From: Rhyacichthys aspro
Taxonomy: Eukaryota > Chordata > Actinopteri > Gobiiformes > Rhyacichthyidae
Length of the DNA stretch: 64,000 bases
Direction of reading: 5' to 3'
Assembly (NCBI GenBank): GCA_036850595.1
Contig: CM072154.1
Coordinates: forward strand, 18,545,330 to 18,609,329
The position numbers and the translations under genes were made by a program. Shown one piece after another: positions 39,001 to 50,467 of this stretch. The notes under the pieces are model-generated. The model saw only the letters and a program-made list of their open reading frames with translations, did not search any database and was not told where the DNA came from. Every line of letters begins with the position of its first letter. Positions within the stretch are counted from its first letter, which is position 1.

Positions 39001-39570
39001 CTGTACTGTCGCTGTTTTATTCAAACATGGTCAAAGCATGAAAAGTAGTCTGTATTTCAAGACAATGCAATGACTATAACTGTCTTATGAAGGCTTAATG
39101 TCAGAAGGCTTTAGGAGAAGTGTCACCAGAATAACACAGATCAGCCTTGAGCTCGAGAATTAGACACTGCAAATCTTGGAGCATAATGTGACAGCTATCA
39201 GTTGGAAAAACAAGAGAGTAACTATTGAAGTTAAACTTTGTTTTCAGGACTCGTGTTGACTATAAATCACTGTAAAAACTACAGCAAAAACTTACGGTAG
39301 AAATGTTTAACAGGTATGGAGTCTATGAAGAGAGACCAACGTGTGTGAACTACAGAAGAATTATCTCTAAGATGATGTTATTTCATTTGGAAACTGTATG
39401 TTTAGGATTTGTGAGGCCTTTAAAACTCTGTGTCATGAATACTAACCCCTCACAGATCAAAGTTATTCCTATTGTCATATTGAGGAAATCCTATCTGTGT
39501 ATTCTTGTTGCAATACTCAAAGTGGCCACAGGTAGAATTAGTGGAAAACTTAGAGTGAGAAGTGAATGTG
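33020..39570. other. Noncoding DNA, nothing firm
   Basis: Open frames reach 111 codons at most and carry no domains. A/G-rich simple sequence lies at 33816-33841. GC is slightly raised at 34850-35060 and 36280-36380. No exon with two good splice sites, no transposon ends and no RNA gene are recognised. Confidence 0.5.
33816..33841. repeat. A-rich simple sequence
   Basis: A run of fourteen A is followed by two GAAAA(A) units. Lysine or phenylalanine runs in frames crossing it are artefacts of this tract. Confidence 0.85.
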
Positions 39571-39607
39571 CTGAATGTGTCCTGAATGTGTCCTGAATGT
39601 GTCCTGA
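39571..39607. repeat. 11-bp tandem repeat, three copies
   Basis: Three perfect copies of CTGAATGTGTC start at 39571, 39582 and 39593, with a partial GTGAATGTG before and CTGAG after. It is a minisatellite seed, expected to vary in copy number between individuals. Confidence 0.9.
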
Positions 39608-41273
39608 GAGACTAAACCTGAGGATCGGTGTATTTATGACATCGACCAATCAAGAGGCAGGTACCGGATGTGAATACATAGTGTTTAGCGGGTCACATGT
39701 CCAAACAGAGAGAAGACTGGTTGAAATGTAAGGTCTGAAGGGAGCCATAATGAGTCACATTACTTTCTGTAGCAGACCAGAGCTCACACTGATGAAGCAC
39801 GAGTATATTTGAGTATTTGTTAGCACTGTGACTGAGCATAGCAATGTTGTCATTCACTGCGTCACAATAGCACCACAAAGACGTTTTTTAAACCAAATGC
39901 TAAAGGCTGTTGTGTGTTTCCCTGTAAACACTAAATGCATTAAAGTCATTGATTGAAAAACTGGCAAAACTGTCATCATGTTTCCGTGGCAACAGCAAGC
40001 ATTATCTGGGCTGTGTTGATGAATTAAAGCCAAACACCCTGTAATTCATATCAACTCTATTATATTTTTTTCTGCTCAAAGAGGAAAAATCAATTGAAAC
40101 AAGCTCTTATGCATGGGTAGATGCTAGTTTTGATCAATATTATTTTCAGAGGGATAGTGCCTTTGAGTTTGACTGGAGCCAGGTTACACTCAGCGAGTCA
40201 GTTGTTTTTGATATAAAATTATCAAAATGGGGCACAGTGGTTGTTTACGGCCATCTTTTATCACTTTTCCCTGACTTTTATCTCTAATATAAATGGATCC
40301 AAATAAAATTTAGTGGTTGAGTGAGGACATGGGTCACAAAATGGGTCAAGGTCAGTCAACAGCACAAAGCCTAATCCTGTCTGTCTTTTGTCTTCCATCA
40401 AGCGCCACTGGTATTCCACTGGGAGCCTGTGTGCCCTGAGCATATGGAAACTAAGGGCCTTTAGTTCAATTATACAAGCCCATTGAGCTTCAGATATTGA
40501 CAGATCCCCGGTATTCTGAAAATGTCAGGGATAATGATCAACCAGTTCAGTGAAAAATGCTTTCATAAAACCATGATCTAGAGGCAAGACGTGCAGAGCA
40601 GTAAATGTGAGTGTAGCTTCCCCAGAACAGGTTGGGATCTGGTTTGAGGTATGTGTGATATGCATAAGAGATATTTGTAGACAGTGTTATCACATTTCAC
40701 ACTCAGAATAACTTTATAAAGGTTAAAGCGGATTATATTCATAGATTTATTAGTGGCTGCACGATTCCAGGTAATTGTATCACCACCGACAAAGTAAGTG
40801 AAACTGTCCAGTTAATGTAATGTTACAATCAACGAATATTCTATAAAAATGAATGTGCCATGTGGCCATAAAATACAGTGACTACGTTAAAACATTTTAC
40901 CAGTTCAGGATCTGTCTTATATAACATGGATATAGCCCATGTTAGGTTATTGGCAGAACATACAGCCACGCCAGAAATGGCAGTATGGATATCTATCCCA
41001 GGCTCTCATTTACATGCAGAAATGTGATCCATCACGGAACTTAGAGAAAGCAGATTTTTCACATTTTTCACATTTAGTTTCTTGTTACTGATGTTTAGAT
41101 GCTGTGATTGCAGCAACATTTGGTCTGGGTCAAACGCAGAAAGGAAGTTTTTTTACAGGGATTATTTTAAATTCCCAAGTAACTTTCAATGTCCCTGTGA
41201 ACGGTAATTCAGAGTTCTGTGGTGCACTGGGTTGATGCATTTGGGACATACATAAATGGATTAGTGTGCTGTG
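39608..41273. other. Noncoding DNA, nothing firm
   Basis: A CCAAT-type word (GACCAATCAA) lies near 39644. A short direct repeat of TTTTTCACAT occurs near 41055-41075. Nothing else is recognised. Confidence 0.5.
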
Positions 41274-41301
41274 TACGTTCTAGACAACTGTCTAGAACGT
41301 A
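41274..41301. repeat. 28-bp near-perfect palindrome
   Basis: TACGTTCTAGACA (41274-41286) and TGTCTAGAACGTA (41289-41301) are exact reverse complements separated by only AC. The arms contain TTCTAGA/TCTAGAA, the building block of heat-shock elements, and also resemble steroid-receptor palindromes loosely. Protein binding as a dimer site, or a cruciform, is possible. Thirteen perfect pairs with a two-base centre is unlikely by chance in any given place, though less so across 64 kb. Confidence 0.75.
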
Positions 41302-41410
41302 TAAAAATACATACATGTTTTTAATGGAGTTGATTTAAACACACAAAGCCTACAGCCTGGACATTTAAGTAACTTTTTAGAAAAAAGGCTTGACTTCCTT
41401 TAAACATCAA

Positions 41411-41500
41411 ACGTAACCCAGTACTCGAGTAGTATTTTCACTCATTTTACTTAAAATACTTTCACTTGAGTACTGATTCTGATTATTGTACGCACCTCTG
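41411..41500 (+). mobile_element. Terminal fragment of a teleost DNA transposon
   Basis: The segment has a run of TACTCGAGTAGT, ACTTAAAATACTTTCACTTG and AGTACTGATTCTG, and ends GTACGCACCTCTG. Nonautonomous teleost elements with repeated 'tacttgagta' words and a 'tacccacctctg' terminus are common, and this matches their 3' end. The other terminus is not found within reach, so this is probably a truncated or eroded copy. Confidence 0.5.
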
Positions 41501-44085
41501 ATGTTTGTATTAATAATCTTTATTCAGCAAATGCTCCAGACAGAATCTTAATTGGTTTAATTTGTTTATCACTTGCTATTTTGAACAGTTCTATTAGAAA
41601 ACTTGTGCGCTCCCCGCCCCTCCCTGCCTCTCTACCCCCCTCTGCCCTGACCTACATGGTAGTCACATGGCCTCAGCTCCCTGGCTTGGCATTTTATGGA
41701 AAATCTGCAGGAGATAAAGCCACAGGGTTTAAAGTGTTATCCCTGCCTGTCCTTTGAGAAGGGCTAAACACTGAATGAGGTGTTATTGCATCAATGCTGT
41801 TGGACGCACACACAAACACGGGGCGGTAAAGAGGATATCTTCCTCCCTGCCTCTCCTTCCTCAGTTTGATTGGATTTAGTCGAGTGTCACCACTGTGACT
41901 TTGAGGGATTTCTTTTTCCCTGTCACTGTCTTCTGCATGCCTGCTTGGGTTATTTACTTAACTTGTCCAGAAAATGGACTGTGATCTGCAGCTTACCACC
42001 AAAGCTAGACCCAGAGAGAAGTGGCTCACGCTGGTTAAGACACAGTAGACAGGCACCTCGATGACTGCTTACTCCCTGGCTGCTGCTGAGGGCTTAGTTT
42101 TGCACTGTGACCGAGTCCCCTTCACACTGTTGTCTGCCTGTAAATTTTCTGCTGCCCTTGCTATTCAGCCAATTACAGCAAAAGAGCTTTAGTGATTTTT
42201 TTTCTCTTCCCTTCTCTTCCTGCTGCTGTGTTTATATATTTATTTTAACAGGCGAATGACAAGCAACGCTGAAGGTTAAAAAAATGCTGAATTTCATAGT
42301 GCATATAATGTCAACTTTTTCTACAATGGCCAATCAATAAAAGTCAACTCTATTTTGTGCCCAACAAACACACACACTGCAGATATAAGCAGATGCTGCT
42401 TCCTCGCCTGTTGCTTTTCTGTGTCAAATTTTACATACTTCTTTCACTTAAATCAATAGGTTTAAAGGACACTATGTTACACTGTAAAATAGAGGGGGCT
42501 CTTAAGTGTATTATTATCAAGTGAAGTATCTGTGCCTTAAGGCTGTTTATTAACATTTCATTTGAACATGTTTATGGCCCAGTCTTTTTACAGTATTTTA
42601 AAATGCTATTACTGACTTCATGTTGACCTCAAGCAACATTTATGTTCAAGGTTTTCAGATTAAATCCCAAATGATTTGATATAAGTGCCTTATTATCTGC
42701 TTTGTTACAGCAGCTACAGTGTGCAAAACATGCTGAATTTACCTTAAAACATGCAGCGCTTGTGTTGGCTGTAGTTTTACAACATACTTTCTGTAATCAT
42801 TTAATAGAAAATCATTTTAAAATGCTGTTTTGGCCAGAGTGCAATGCCAAATCCATATTTACTGAAACTTGTGCTGATGCAGTTCATTTTAAATTCTACC
42901 AAATATTGTTTTCCTTTATGTTCAAAACTGTCTTAATGTTACTAAAGGCGTGTTTTACAGTGTCTGTATGTTTTGATGTTTTATAATCATTTTGATTGCA
43001 CTTATGTTGTGACAGTAATGGCTCAGTCCCAGTCTCTCAGCATTAGCACAAGCGGCTATGTATGTTCAATAATTGATTAAAAAGTACACTCCCTTAAGCC
43101 TGGCCACAGAATAATGAGCTCTACTGTATTTCACTGTGCATGAGTGTGACATTTTTATGGTTAATTGTCTGGGAATATGACACAATTTCACAAAATATAT
43201 AAAGTGATTTAAAATAGGTCCAGAAGTGGTTGTATAATCGGTTATTAAAACTAGAGAAGGATGAGTTTCGTGTAGGTGTCTGAAATGATATGATAAATGA
43301 GAGTTTTGAGACCATGCTGCACCGGTGCAACCTTAGTCAGAACACCATATGTTCCTGTCATGTGTTTTTGGAGTCTTTATTCAGCTTCGAGCTGCCACTG
43401 AATATCTTTGACCTGATGTTGCTGAAAGGGCACCGAATGACTATCAATACAATGTCAAATGTAATACTGAGCCACAAAGCAGTTGAGGAATGCTTCCAAA
43501 GTGCTCTGCCATGTGGCATTCTGGTGCTAAAAAGGACAGCGCAAAAGACTTCTGGAAATAAAAGAGTAAGATATACCATTGAAGACAGTTTTGTGACTCT
43601 GTCTGTGGTGATATGGTACTTCTTCACAATGGGCAGAGGAACACCAATCCCACTGCAACCCAAAAAAGAACATCATAAGTTTATTGTTCTGCGTCTCATA
43701 AAAGAAAACCAGAAGTTACACAAGTGATAATTGTGAATAAAAGCAGTGACACCACAAAATGAACTGTGTTCCAAAACAAGAGAAGACAAGGCCATAGGGC
43801 TGTTTCCACCAGCGTCGAATCAACCACGCCTAGCAGTGGGAACGGAAAGCAAAAGTGCTTAATGTGACAAAATAAAGACACAAACACTCGGAGGGAAACT
43901 TAGAATTAGGATCCTGAAAGATTTATGCCCCGTTTTTATTTATAATTTGTTTTCTTTTGCTTATTGGAATTGAGTTGCAACTGAATATTTGATGAAGACA
44001 GCCCAGAAGTAAGGATGTTATGTCAGCAAGGAAACAAAAACACAAGAAATGTATTGTGCAAAGTTTGCGCTTTGAAATAAACTAA
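41501..44085. other. Noncoding DNA, nothing firm
   Basis: GC is raised, with C-rich runs, at 41610-41720 and 41980-42130. A word resembling a MITE start (TTTAAAGGACACTATGTTAC) occurs at about 42462 but has no recognisable partner. The longest open frame in the window (145 codons, plus strand, 43290-43727) lies here. It has no domain, signal peptide or splice context and is treated as chance. Confidence 0.45.
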
Positions 44086-44280
44086 TGCTGCGTTCCTAAG
44101 TGTCTTGCTAATTGAAGATGGGGGTAGTGAGGGGGTGTCTGTGTGCAGGTTGCGTTGAGCCCTGCGAGGCTGGCCCACACCGCTCCGTATGCACCGCGCT
44201 GAGTGCTGGGTACTCTCCGCGCGCACAACTCCATCTGCATTTTGCTGTTAACGCGCCTCCACATCCGAGGGAGGATTAGG
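44086..44280. promoter_or_regulatory. CpG-rich patch
   Basis: Against a CpG-poor background this 200-base patch has CpG repeatedly, including CTCCGCGCGCACA and AACGCGCCTCC. Unmethylated CpG patches in vertebrates often mark promoters or enhancers. No initiator, TATA box or splice donor stands out, so the role is undetermined. Confidence 0.35.
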
Positions 44281-45785
44281 AGAAAATCCCTAGGTTTTTT
44301 TCAACCAGTTGACAAATATCAGATTTGTCTCTAAAAAATTAGCTCCATCTATATCTCCTACCATATGACACACAAAAAAGATTATCGTTAATACCCAGCC
44401 AGCTTGGGTGTGGAAAAAGCAGATTAAAGTTTCAGTTTGGTCATATTTACCAGCCACTTCAACGACGAGACTGCGCGCATTACACAGTAGACAGACCTCT
44501 TCACAAAGACACCGTTCCTCACGTTTAAACCCACCCCCAGCCCCAAGCCTTTACCTTCCAGAAACAAGATGTCTGCCTTGAAACAATTAGACATCATACT
44601 TAAATAATTCATCATTTCCCAGTCACTCTTTCTCTTCTACTTGTCCTTTAAGCAGACAGAGTGAGCTGCCAGAGGGGCTAACAGCAGCAGGTGCCTTTTC
44701 ACAGGGAGCTTTGTAGTCTGCAGAGGGTGCTGAGCTGTTATTTTACTGGCCCACTGGTCAGGAGCAGGGGGTGGCTGGGAAATAGACCTGGTGGCTGACC
44801 TGAGACCCCAGAGCTGTCCTATTAGCAAACTGCCCCCACCTCACATTAGCAGCACTACCTCCTGCCTCCTGCATCTGGATTCTATGTAAATGAAACTATG
44901 CATCATCTATATTTGGTTTCTAGAGTAGGGACCGATTGGGCTGTTTTCTCTGTAGGCCTTTAAATTATTCATACTTAAATTTAAATTTGAATTTATTGTT
45001 TCAAGTTACTGCCCTGAAGTTGCCAATCTCAATAAAATTTTTGTTACATCATTTATTCATTTATGAATCTGTCTATTGCGCGCCACTGTGTATCCAATTA
45101 ACCAAGTGGCCACTGTTGGTATCACATCTTCTCCATAGACCACAATAAAATACAAATGTAAATGAACATTGTTCTTTTTATTTTCTGTTTCATAGCTTAT
45201 CTGACAGTCTCTATAAAATATTTGTCCAAACATATGTAGGCATGCAGTATTATTGTGTTTTCATTCATGAGATAGACTTTTAGAATCATAATTACTCACT
45301 TGGCCCATTCTCTGTTTTAGAGGTTTCAGGGATGAATAAAACACAGACCTAATGCAAACCACAACTGGACCAAGCTACTGGCACTTGCGCCATGTTTCGG
45401 TAAATCTTTTAGCAGGGAGTAAGACAAACCTGGGATTTAAAAATGCAGCATTGGCACAGTCACTTATGAGGTTAACAAACTACCATAAGCTGCTTTTGAA
45501 ATGTAAAAATCTCACAGTCCTTGAAGGAGGTCATTTGCTTTCACAGCGACAGATTGTGAGGCTGGACATGCATGGTTATTAGCTATCAGCATGTATCAGA
45601 GGGATTTAAACATACAAGTAAGATGCTCTTAAGCCTCTGCTAAGTCAGTATGTTCTTCCTGACCATTTCATTATCAAATGCATAATCATCTTCTGTCGAG
45701 GACAGGACCGAAGGCCTTAGGGCCTACCTGGCGTCCTGCATGTTGACTTCCCAGCTTCCGCTCAAGACCACTGCCCCACCCAGAG
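44281..45785. other. Noncoding DNA, nothing firm
   Basis: GC-moderate stretches at 44640-44860 and 45690-45785 may be regulatory. Open frames are short and overlap. No mobile element is recognised. Confidence 0.45.
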
Positions 45786-47050
45786 GTTGCTTTATGAACA
45801 CAGGAGCCCCATAAATGAAATTAAGGTGTCAATTAGTCAATTATGCCATAATAACTCTGAGGGCAGACATTTAGAGACAGAGAGAACCTCGGCTAAGTTC
45901 ATTTCCTCCGGCCCAGGAGCCGAGCGCTTGGCACACGTCACTCTCCGCCCAGACTCGCTGAATAAGGGCCCCAGTGCTCTCCCTAATGTTATTTTCCCCT
46001 GGATATCTTTTTTGATCAACAATTTCCTTTCATGGGTTTGTTTTTCAGATGCAGGGGATGCACTTTTTCTCTCCCCAATTTGGCTAGGGAGAATTTTATA
46101 ATTTAGTAATTAAAATCTTTGTTAGGGTTTAGAAATTGCAGCTAATTGAATTTAATGGGAAGATGAATTTCAATTTTATTTGATTAGCAGGACCCCTGGC
46201 ATAGGTATTTATGGAAAAAACTCTACAAAAATATGCTGTGTGGGCTAAGATGGCATAATAGAATTACAGATAATCGGATTTCACTGTCATGAATTTCACT
46301 CTAATTTCACTATAATTTTCCATTAGATAGCTGGTTTACAAATATTTGCTCATCTGCGATGGGAAAGGCTATCTGTCTAAAATGATTACGGAGTGAGCCT
46401 TCAGAAATATGTCCCCCTTTTTTCCCCTCCCTTTTAAAAACCAGATTGCGAGGGATCAAAATTAGGAAGATTGCATTATGGATGTCTGCATCCGGGAGAG
46501 CAATGGGGAGATATGATGATTACGGCCGGGGGATGAAAGCAGTGTCAAGAAAAATGTATGACTCAAAAACATAGGCCTATTCTATCTACAAAATCTGTGC
46601 TCTCAGCGCTCTGCCGCCGACTAGCACGCTGTATCATAACTCATGTGATATTATAAAGAGGGAACAAATTAAAAAAAGCATGTTGACATATAAATATACC
46701 TTACACCTCATACAAACGCCATGTTAATTGCTTTAAGTATGAGATTTCGCTATGTGCATTGTGTATATTCTCTGCAGCAATTATGAAAATCAAATGAGAT
46801 TGTGAAGAATCATTGTGGTGAGTGATGCAAATGGTGATCATCAAGACGCACACTATTGCCGCCATCATTGTTCTGCCTATATTTGTGTGTAAGTTTAATA
46901 TTCAGCCCCTTCTCTGCTTAAAAATAAATATATAATGCAATATAAACAGACGTGAGAGGGAATAATGTCCCGCATCACAGACAACCTACAATAACACCAC
47001 AGTGAACTCTCGTTGAATCCCACTTAAAAGCCCCTGCTTCAGAATTAAGC
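45786..47050. promoter_or_regulatory. Candidate conserved noncoding element block
   Basis: About 1.2 kb of unbroken, unique-looking, AT-rich sequence is packed with transcription-factor words. It has many ATTA/TAATT homeodomain cores (for example around 46100-46190), an octamer ATGCAAAT at 46825-46832, and three ATTTCACT words at 46278, 46293 and 46304. It contains no microsatellite, mobile element or plausible exon. This texture is typical of enhancers around vertebrate developmental regulators, which can stay nearly identical from fish to mammals. Conservation itself is not visible here, so this is inference from texture. Confidence 0.4.
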
Positions 47051-47735
47051 TTTTACTCATTCAATTTCCTGCCAATTTGAGGACAACATGACAGTGAATA
47101 TCCAGAGGAATAAAACTCAAACTTGGTCGGCGTGTGTTTGTTCAAGGATATAGTTTCATTTTGCAACAGATTGTGCAAGTTTGGTATCAATATTTAGACA
47201 CAAAATTTGCCAGAAATTACAAAAGAAAACGTGGATCATTTAACAAATCTGTTTAAACAGTGGTGAATCACAACACTGGATTTTCCCTTAATTTATAATG
47301 AAAATAGAAATACTGAGACAAATGACTAAACATAGCAACAAATCCTACTGGCTTTATTCAACCAAAATCTGAGTTTCACCTCTGACACTTTCCAAACTGC
47401 ATGTTCATGTATGTTAATGGCATCAATGGATATTGAATTGGCTTTCTTTCCTGTTAATAAATCACCTAGTGGCCACCGGTGGTACTACAGTTTTCAATGC
47501 ACATCCACAATCCTTTTTCCTTTTTCCTCTTTCCTCCCCATTTCTCAAACATTTAGTCTTGTTATTGTTAATAAAAACATTCTCTATTTCGTCCTGAACA
47601 GAATTACAATAGACATTTGGTGATGGTCACGTTCAGTTTTTCAGACCCCATTTTGACCGATGAGCTTCACAACAAAGACACCTGGGCAGCGGCGGGTAGA
47701 TCCACAATAAACTTGATCTCTAGTCATGTGAGAGT
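47051..47735. other. Noncoding DNA with a weak CTCF-like word
   Basis: The minus strand reads CCACTAGGTG near 47464-47473, a partial CTCF core inside a CpG-poor stretch. A pyrimidine-rich run lies at 47505-47560. No exon is recognised. Confidence 0.4.
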
Positions 47736-48300
47736 TTCATGCCTATCACCCCCCCACCTGTAAACCCCACCCGTCAGGACAGGCCTCCGCCCCCTTGCCC
47801 CACGTCCCATGCTGCTTGCGCCCACTCCATCTCTTCCCATTGCCCTGAACTGCCAGAGACAGCAAGAGGGCTTCAAAAACACAATCTGACTCTCGGCAAA
47901 GGTCAGATTTCTCACTCGGCATGTCTCTAGGCTTTGGGCACAAAAGCCGCTGAATTCACATCTTTCAACTGGGCCCTAGCTTTTGTCCTGAGGAATGGAG
48001 GGACTCGGGAGTGGGCCCTGCACCAGACCAGCCCCTCCTGGAGCGCACTGTCAGGGGCGAGCCAAACGTCTGGCCCCGGCGGCCCTTTGACTGATGTACC
48101 CCCGCCATGTCACGTGCACGGCCCCCACGCACAAACGCTCACACGCATACGCACTTTGAGCCTGCCCTGGACATTCTCCTGCAACGCACCGTACAATACC
48201 CACTCACCACTTCAAACGAAAAGCCCCACAGATCCTTTAGAGAAGTAATGGTTTCGCCCTCAAAGATGGCAGCTCCAGGGCCAGAGGGCTGTAATGCATG
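47736..48300. promoter_or_regulatory. GC-rich island-like block
   Basis: This is one of the most GC-rich longer stretches in the window, with C-runs near 47750 and repeated CpG at about 48040-48150 (for example CCCCGGCGGCCC). Open frames of about 100 codons read through it but are proline/histidine-rich composition artefacts and overlap on both strands. It may be a CpG-island-like regulatory element. No splice donor or known promoter motif is evident. Confidence 0.35.
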
Positions 48301-49990
48301 AAGCAGAAAACCTCCCTCCTGTGGACAATGAATAGATTTTACCCCGCAAACCAAAACGTCCCTAATATCAAGTTAAGAGATACTATAGGGGTTTTGTTGT
48401 CATCTCTCGACACAGAACAAAGCATCACAATGTAACAGGACAATAGAGCATGTTCTCATTTTTTCACCTTAGATAACCTGCTGTAAATCATTAAAGGTAA
48501 GGGAGACAGGGCTTTTTTAAAGTCGCAAAACATTTTCAGACTGTGAGTTTGGAGAGACGTACACAGCCCAGTATCACAGGGGGCTCTACAGGCTACGCAC
48601 ACAACCTACTCCAAAGACTAGCAAAGGTGTTTTAGGTGTTTTTGTGTGGATTTCCTTTCAGTGGTTCCCTGAAGTGTCTGTTTCAAAATCATTATATTTA
48701 TAACATTGGCCGATGGGTGATTGACAGCTGCTTCACCTAAAAAAATATAGTGATATAAGTTCAGTGACAATGGTGGAACTTGTTTATTCTCTCGTCTAAA
48801 GTGACAAATAGTTGACAACAGATTTCAACAACTCAACAGAAACTGAGAGAGTGCCAAGACGGTTCACAATAAAAGAATTATTGTCACAAAAAGTGCAGCT
48901 GTATTTAATGTCAAATTAAGGGTGGAGCCTTTTGACAGAAACCCTTTAAAGGACATTTTCCTTTATGTCAGTTAAAAAAGGAGGAGACACGGCTTATTTC
49001 TCCATTATTAACCAGTATGAGTCATCATAATTTAAAATCAACCAAAACCTGTTTTATGTGCATACTTTGGACTTTGCAAACAGCAGTCAGGAACTGAAGC
49101 CGGGGCTGTGTATCATTTGAGCCATAAAGATGTTATTTCCTCTTTTCTCTACGCAGCAATAAACAAGCTTTTCATAAAAGAAGTGACAGAAGTGACCTTT
49201 AAAAACATTTTTGTTTTTGGTAGAAATTCCACATTCTTGACACCGAGCCATGTTTACAGTATTTGTGCATTATGTTCAAATGGTCCAGAGGCGCTTTGCA
49301 TGCCACTGCGGAAGAAACTGCCAGGCAAATAAGGGGTTTGTCTTATAAAGTATTCATTGTCACCTGGTAACGGCTGTCCTTTATCATTTCACCTGAAATT
49401 ACAATGAAAACTGATAGCTTATCAGGCACAGAGAAGGGGAAACTAGAGCGTGTGTCGCCAGAGGAGCCTCGTCAGGAACTACTTTTTACTATTATTATTA
49501 TCATCTTTAAAACAGTTTGAAACAGAAAAAGATATGTCTTTTTAAAACACATTAGTCACAATGTTTTGTGGCTTGCATTACATTTTTATTTACTCTAAGG
49601 TCAAGTTGTGAGACGTATGTTCCCTTCAGAAGGATGTAATAGTAGTAGTAGCACTCTCAGTTTGGAGAAACACACAGAACCTTTGCGTTTGTCGAGAGTT
49701 AAAACCTAATTATTTACAGTATGAATGTACAGTATTATGTATGTTATGTATAGACTTGCAATTTATGAGAAGAAAAAGTGAAGGAAAAGCTTTAACTTCA
49801 CTACAGAAATATAACCTTTCCTTTACAAAAACAACTTTACTTCATTTCCCTGAACTCACATTGTAGTAATTCCCATTTTACATTGTTCAAAATGTGTCAC
49901 TTTTCCTTCCTAAACCCTTTTTTAAGTGTTGTCCCCGCTCATTTGAATAGAAGCTCCACCCCAAGAGAGTTGAAAGGCTAGAAGACCACA
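48301..49990. other. Noncoding DNA, nothing firm
   Basis: A donor-like TTAAAG|GTAAGG occurs near 48494 without an upstream exon. ATT and TAG short runs lie near 49486-49500 and 49640-49651. No gene or mobile element is recognised. Confidence 0.45.
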
Positions 49991-50089
49991 AAGATGGAAA
50001 AGGCCAGCCCACTGAGGGAGGGAAAAAAAAACTGCCCCGGTTCCTCTGCCATAATTTCCTATCAGCCTATTCAGACAACATCACCAACA

Positions 50090-50467
50090 GCTTGGTCTGC
50101 GCGTGTGTGTGTGAGTGTGTGTGTAGGAGAGCGGAGCAGCGCGAGGAGACGAGGAAAGGCAGCGACAGAGAGACAGCGACACAGACAGAGCAAGAGAGAG
50201 CACAGGGAAGGGAAGGGGTGGCTACGTAGTCTTTCTCCTACCCCCCGTCAAACCACAAGAAGGAGGGGCCAGACCCGAAGCTGCCAATCAAATCTGCTCG
50301 TGGCAGCCGGCATTATCTCAGCAACAAACTATTGACAGATTACATGTCAAGGAGTTTAGTGCATGATTGAAGGAAGGCTTTTTTTTATCTAGTTACTTTT
50401 CCGCTCTGTTTCCCCTTCTTCCACCAAGCTCCATTCGAATGACTTTCTAGCAGAGTTGAGTTGTATT
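50090..50467 (+). promoter_or_regulatory. Candidate transcription start and 5' UTR
   Basis: A (GT)n run at about 50101-50125 passes into a CpG-containing, purine-rich segment (GGAGAGCGGAGCAGCGCGAG, then GACAGAGAGACAGCGACACA). That order is typical of teleost 5' UTRs and promoters of regulatory genes. A CCAAT box lies at 50284-50288. The first ATG in the following exon frame is at 50468, with an in-frame stop at 50390-50392. The exact start site is not visible. If transcription starts after the CCAAT box, the leader would be shorter than drawn. Confidence 0.4.

Noticed and set aside
42462..42482. TTTAAAGGACACTATG word resembling a MITE start
   Set aside because: No core or opposite end follows, so a short resemblance alone does not support an element.
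43290..43727. Longest open frame, 145 codons, plus strand
   Set aside because: No domain, signal peptide or splice context is seen, and a 101-codon frame overlaps it on the other strand. By rough estimate, with stops at about 5-6 percent of codons, one or two frames this long are expected by chance in a window this size.
47739..48301. Proline/histidine-rich frames in the GC-rich block
   Set aside because: Several phases on both strands are open together, which reflects low stop density in GC-rich DNA and not coding selection.
49994..50335. 113-codon arginine/serine-rich frame just upstream of the first-exon candidate
   Set aside because: The residues come from GT and GA-rich simple sequence typical of a 5' UTR. 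It has no domain and overlaps the proposed leader.
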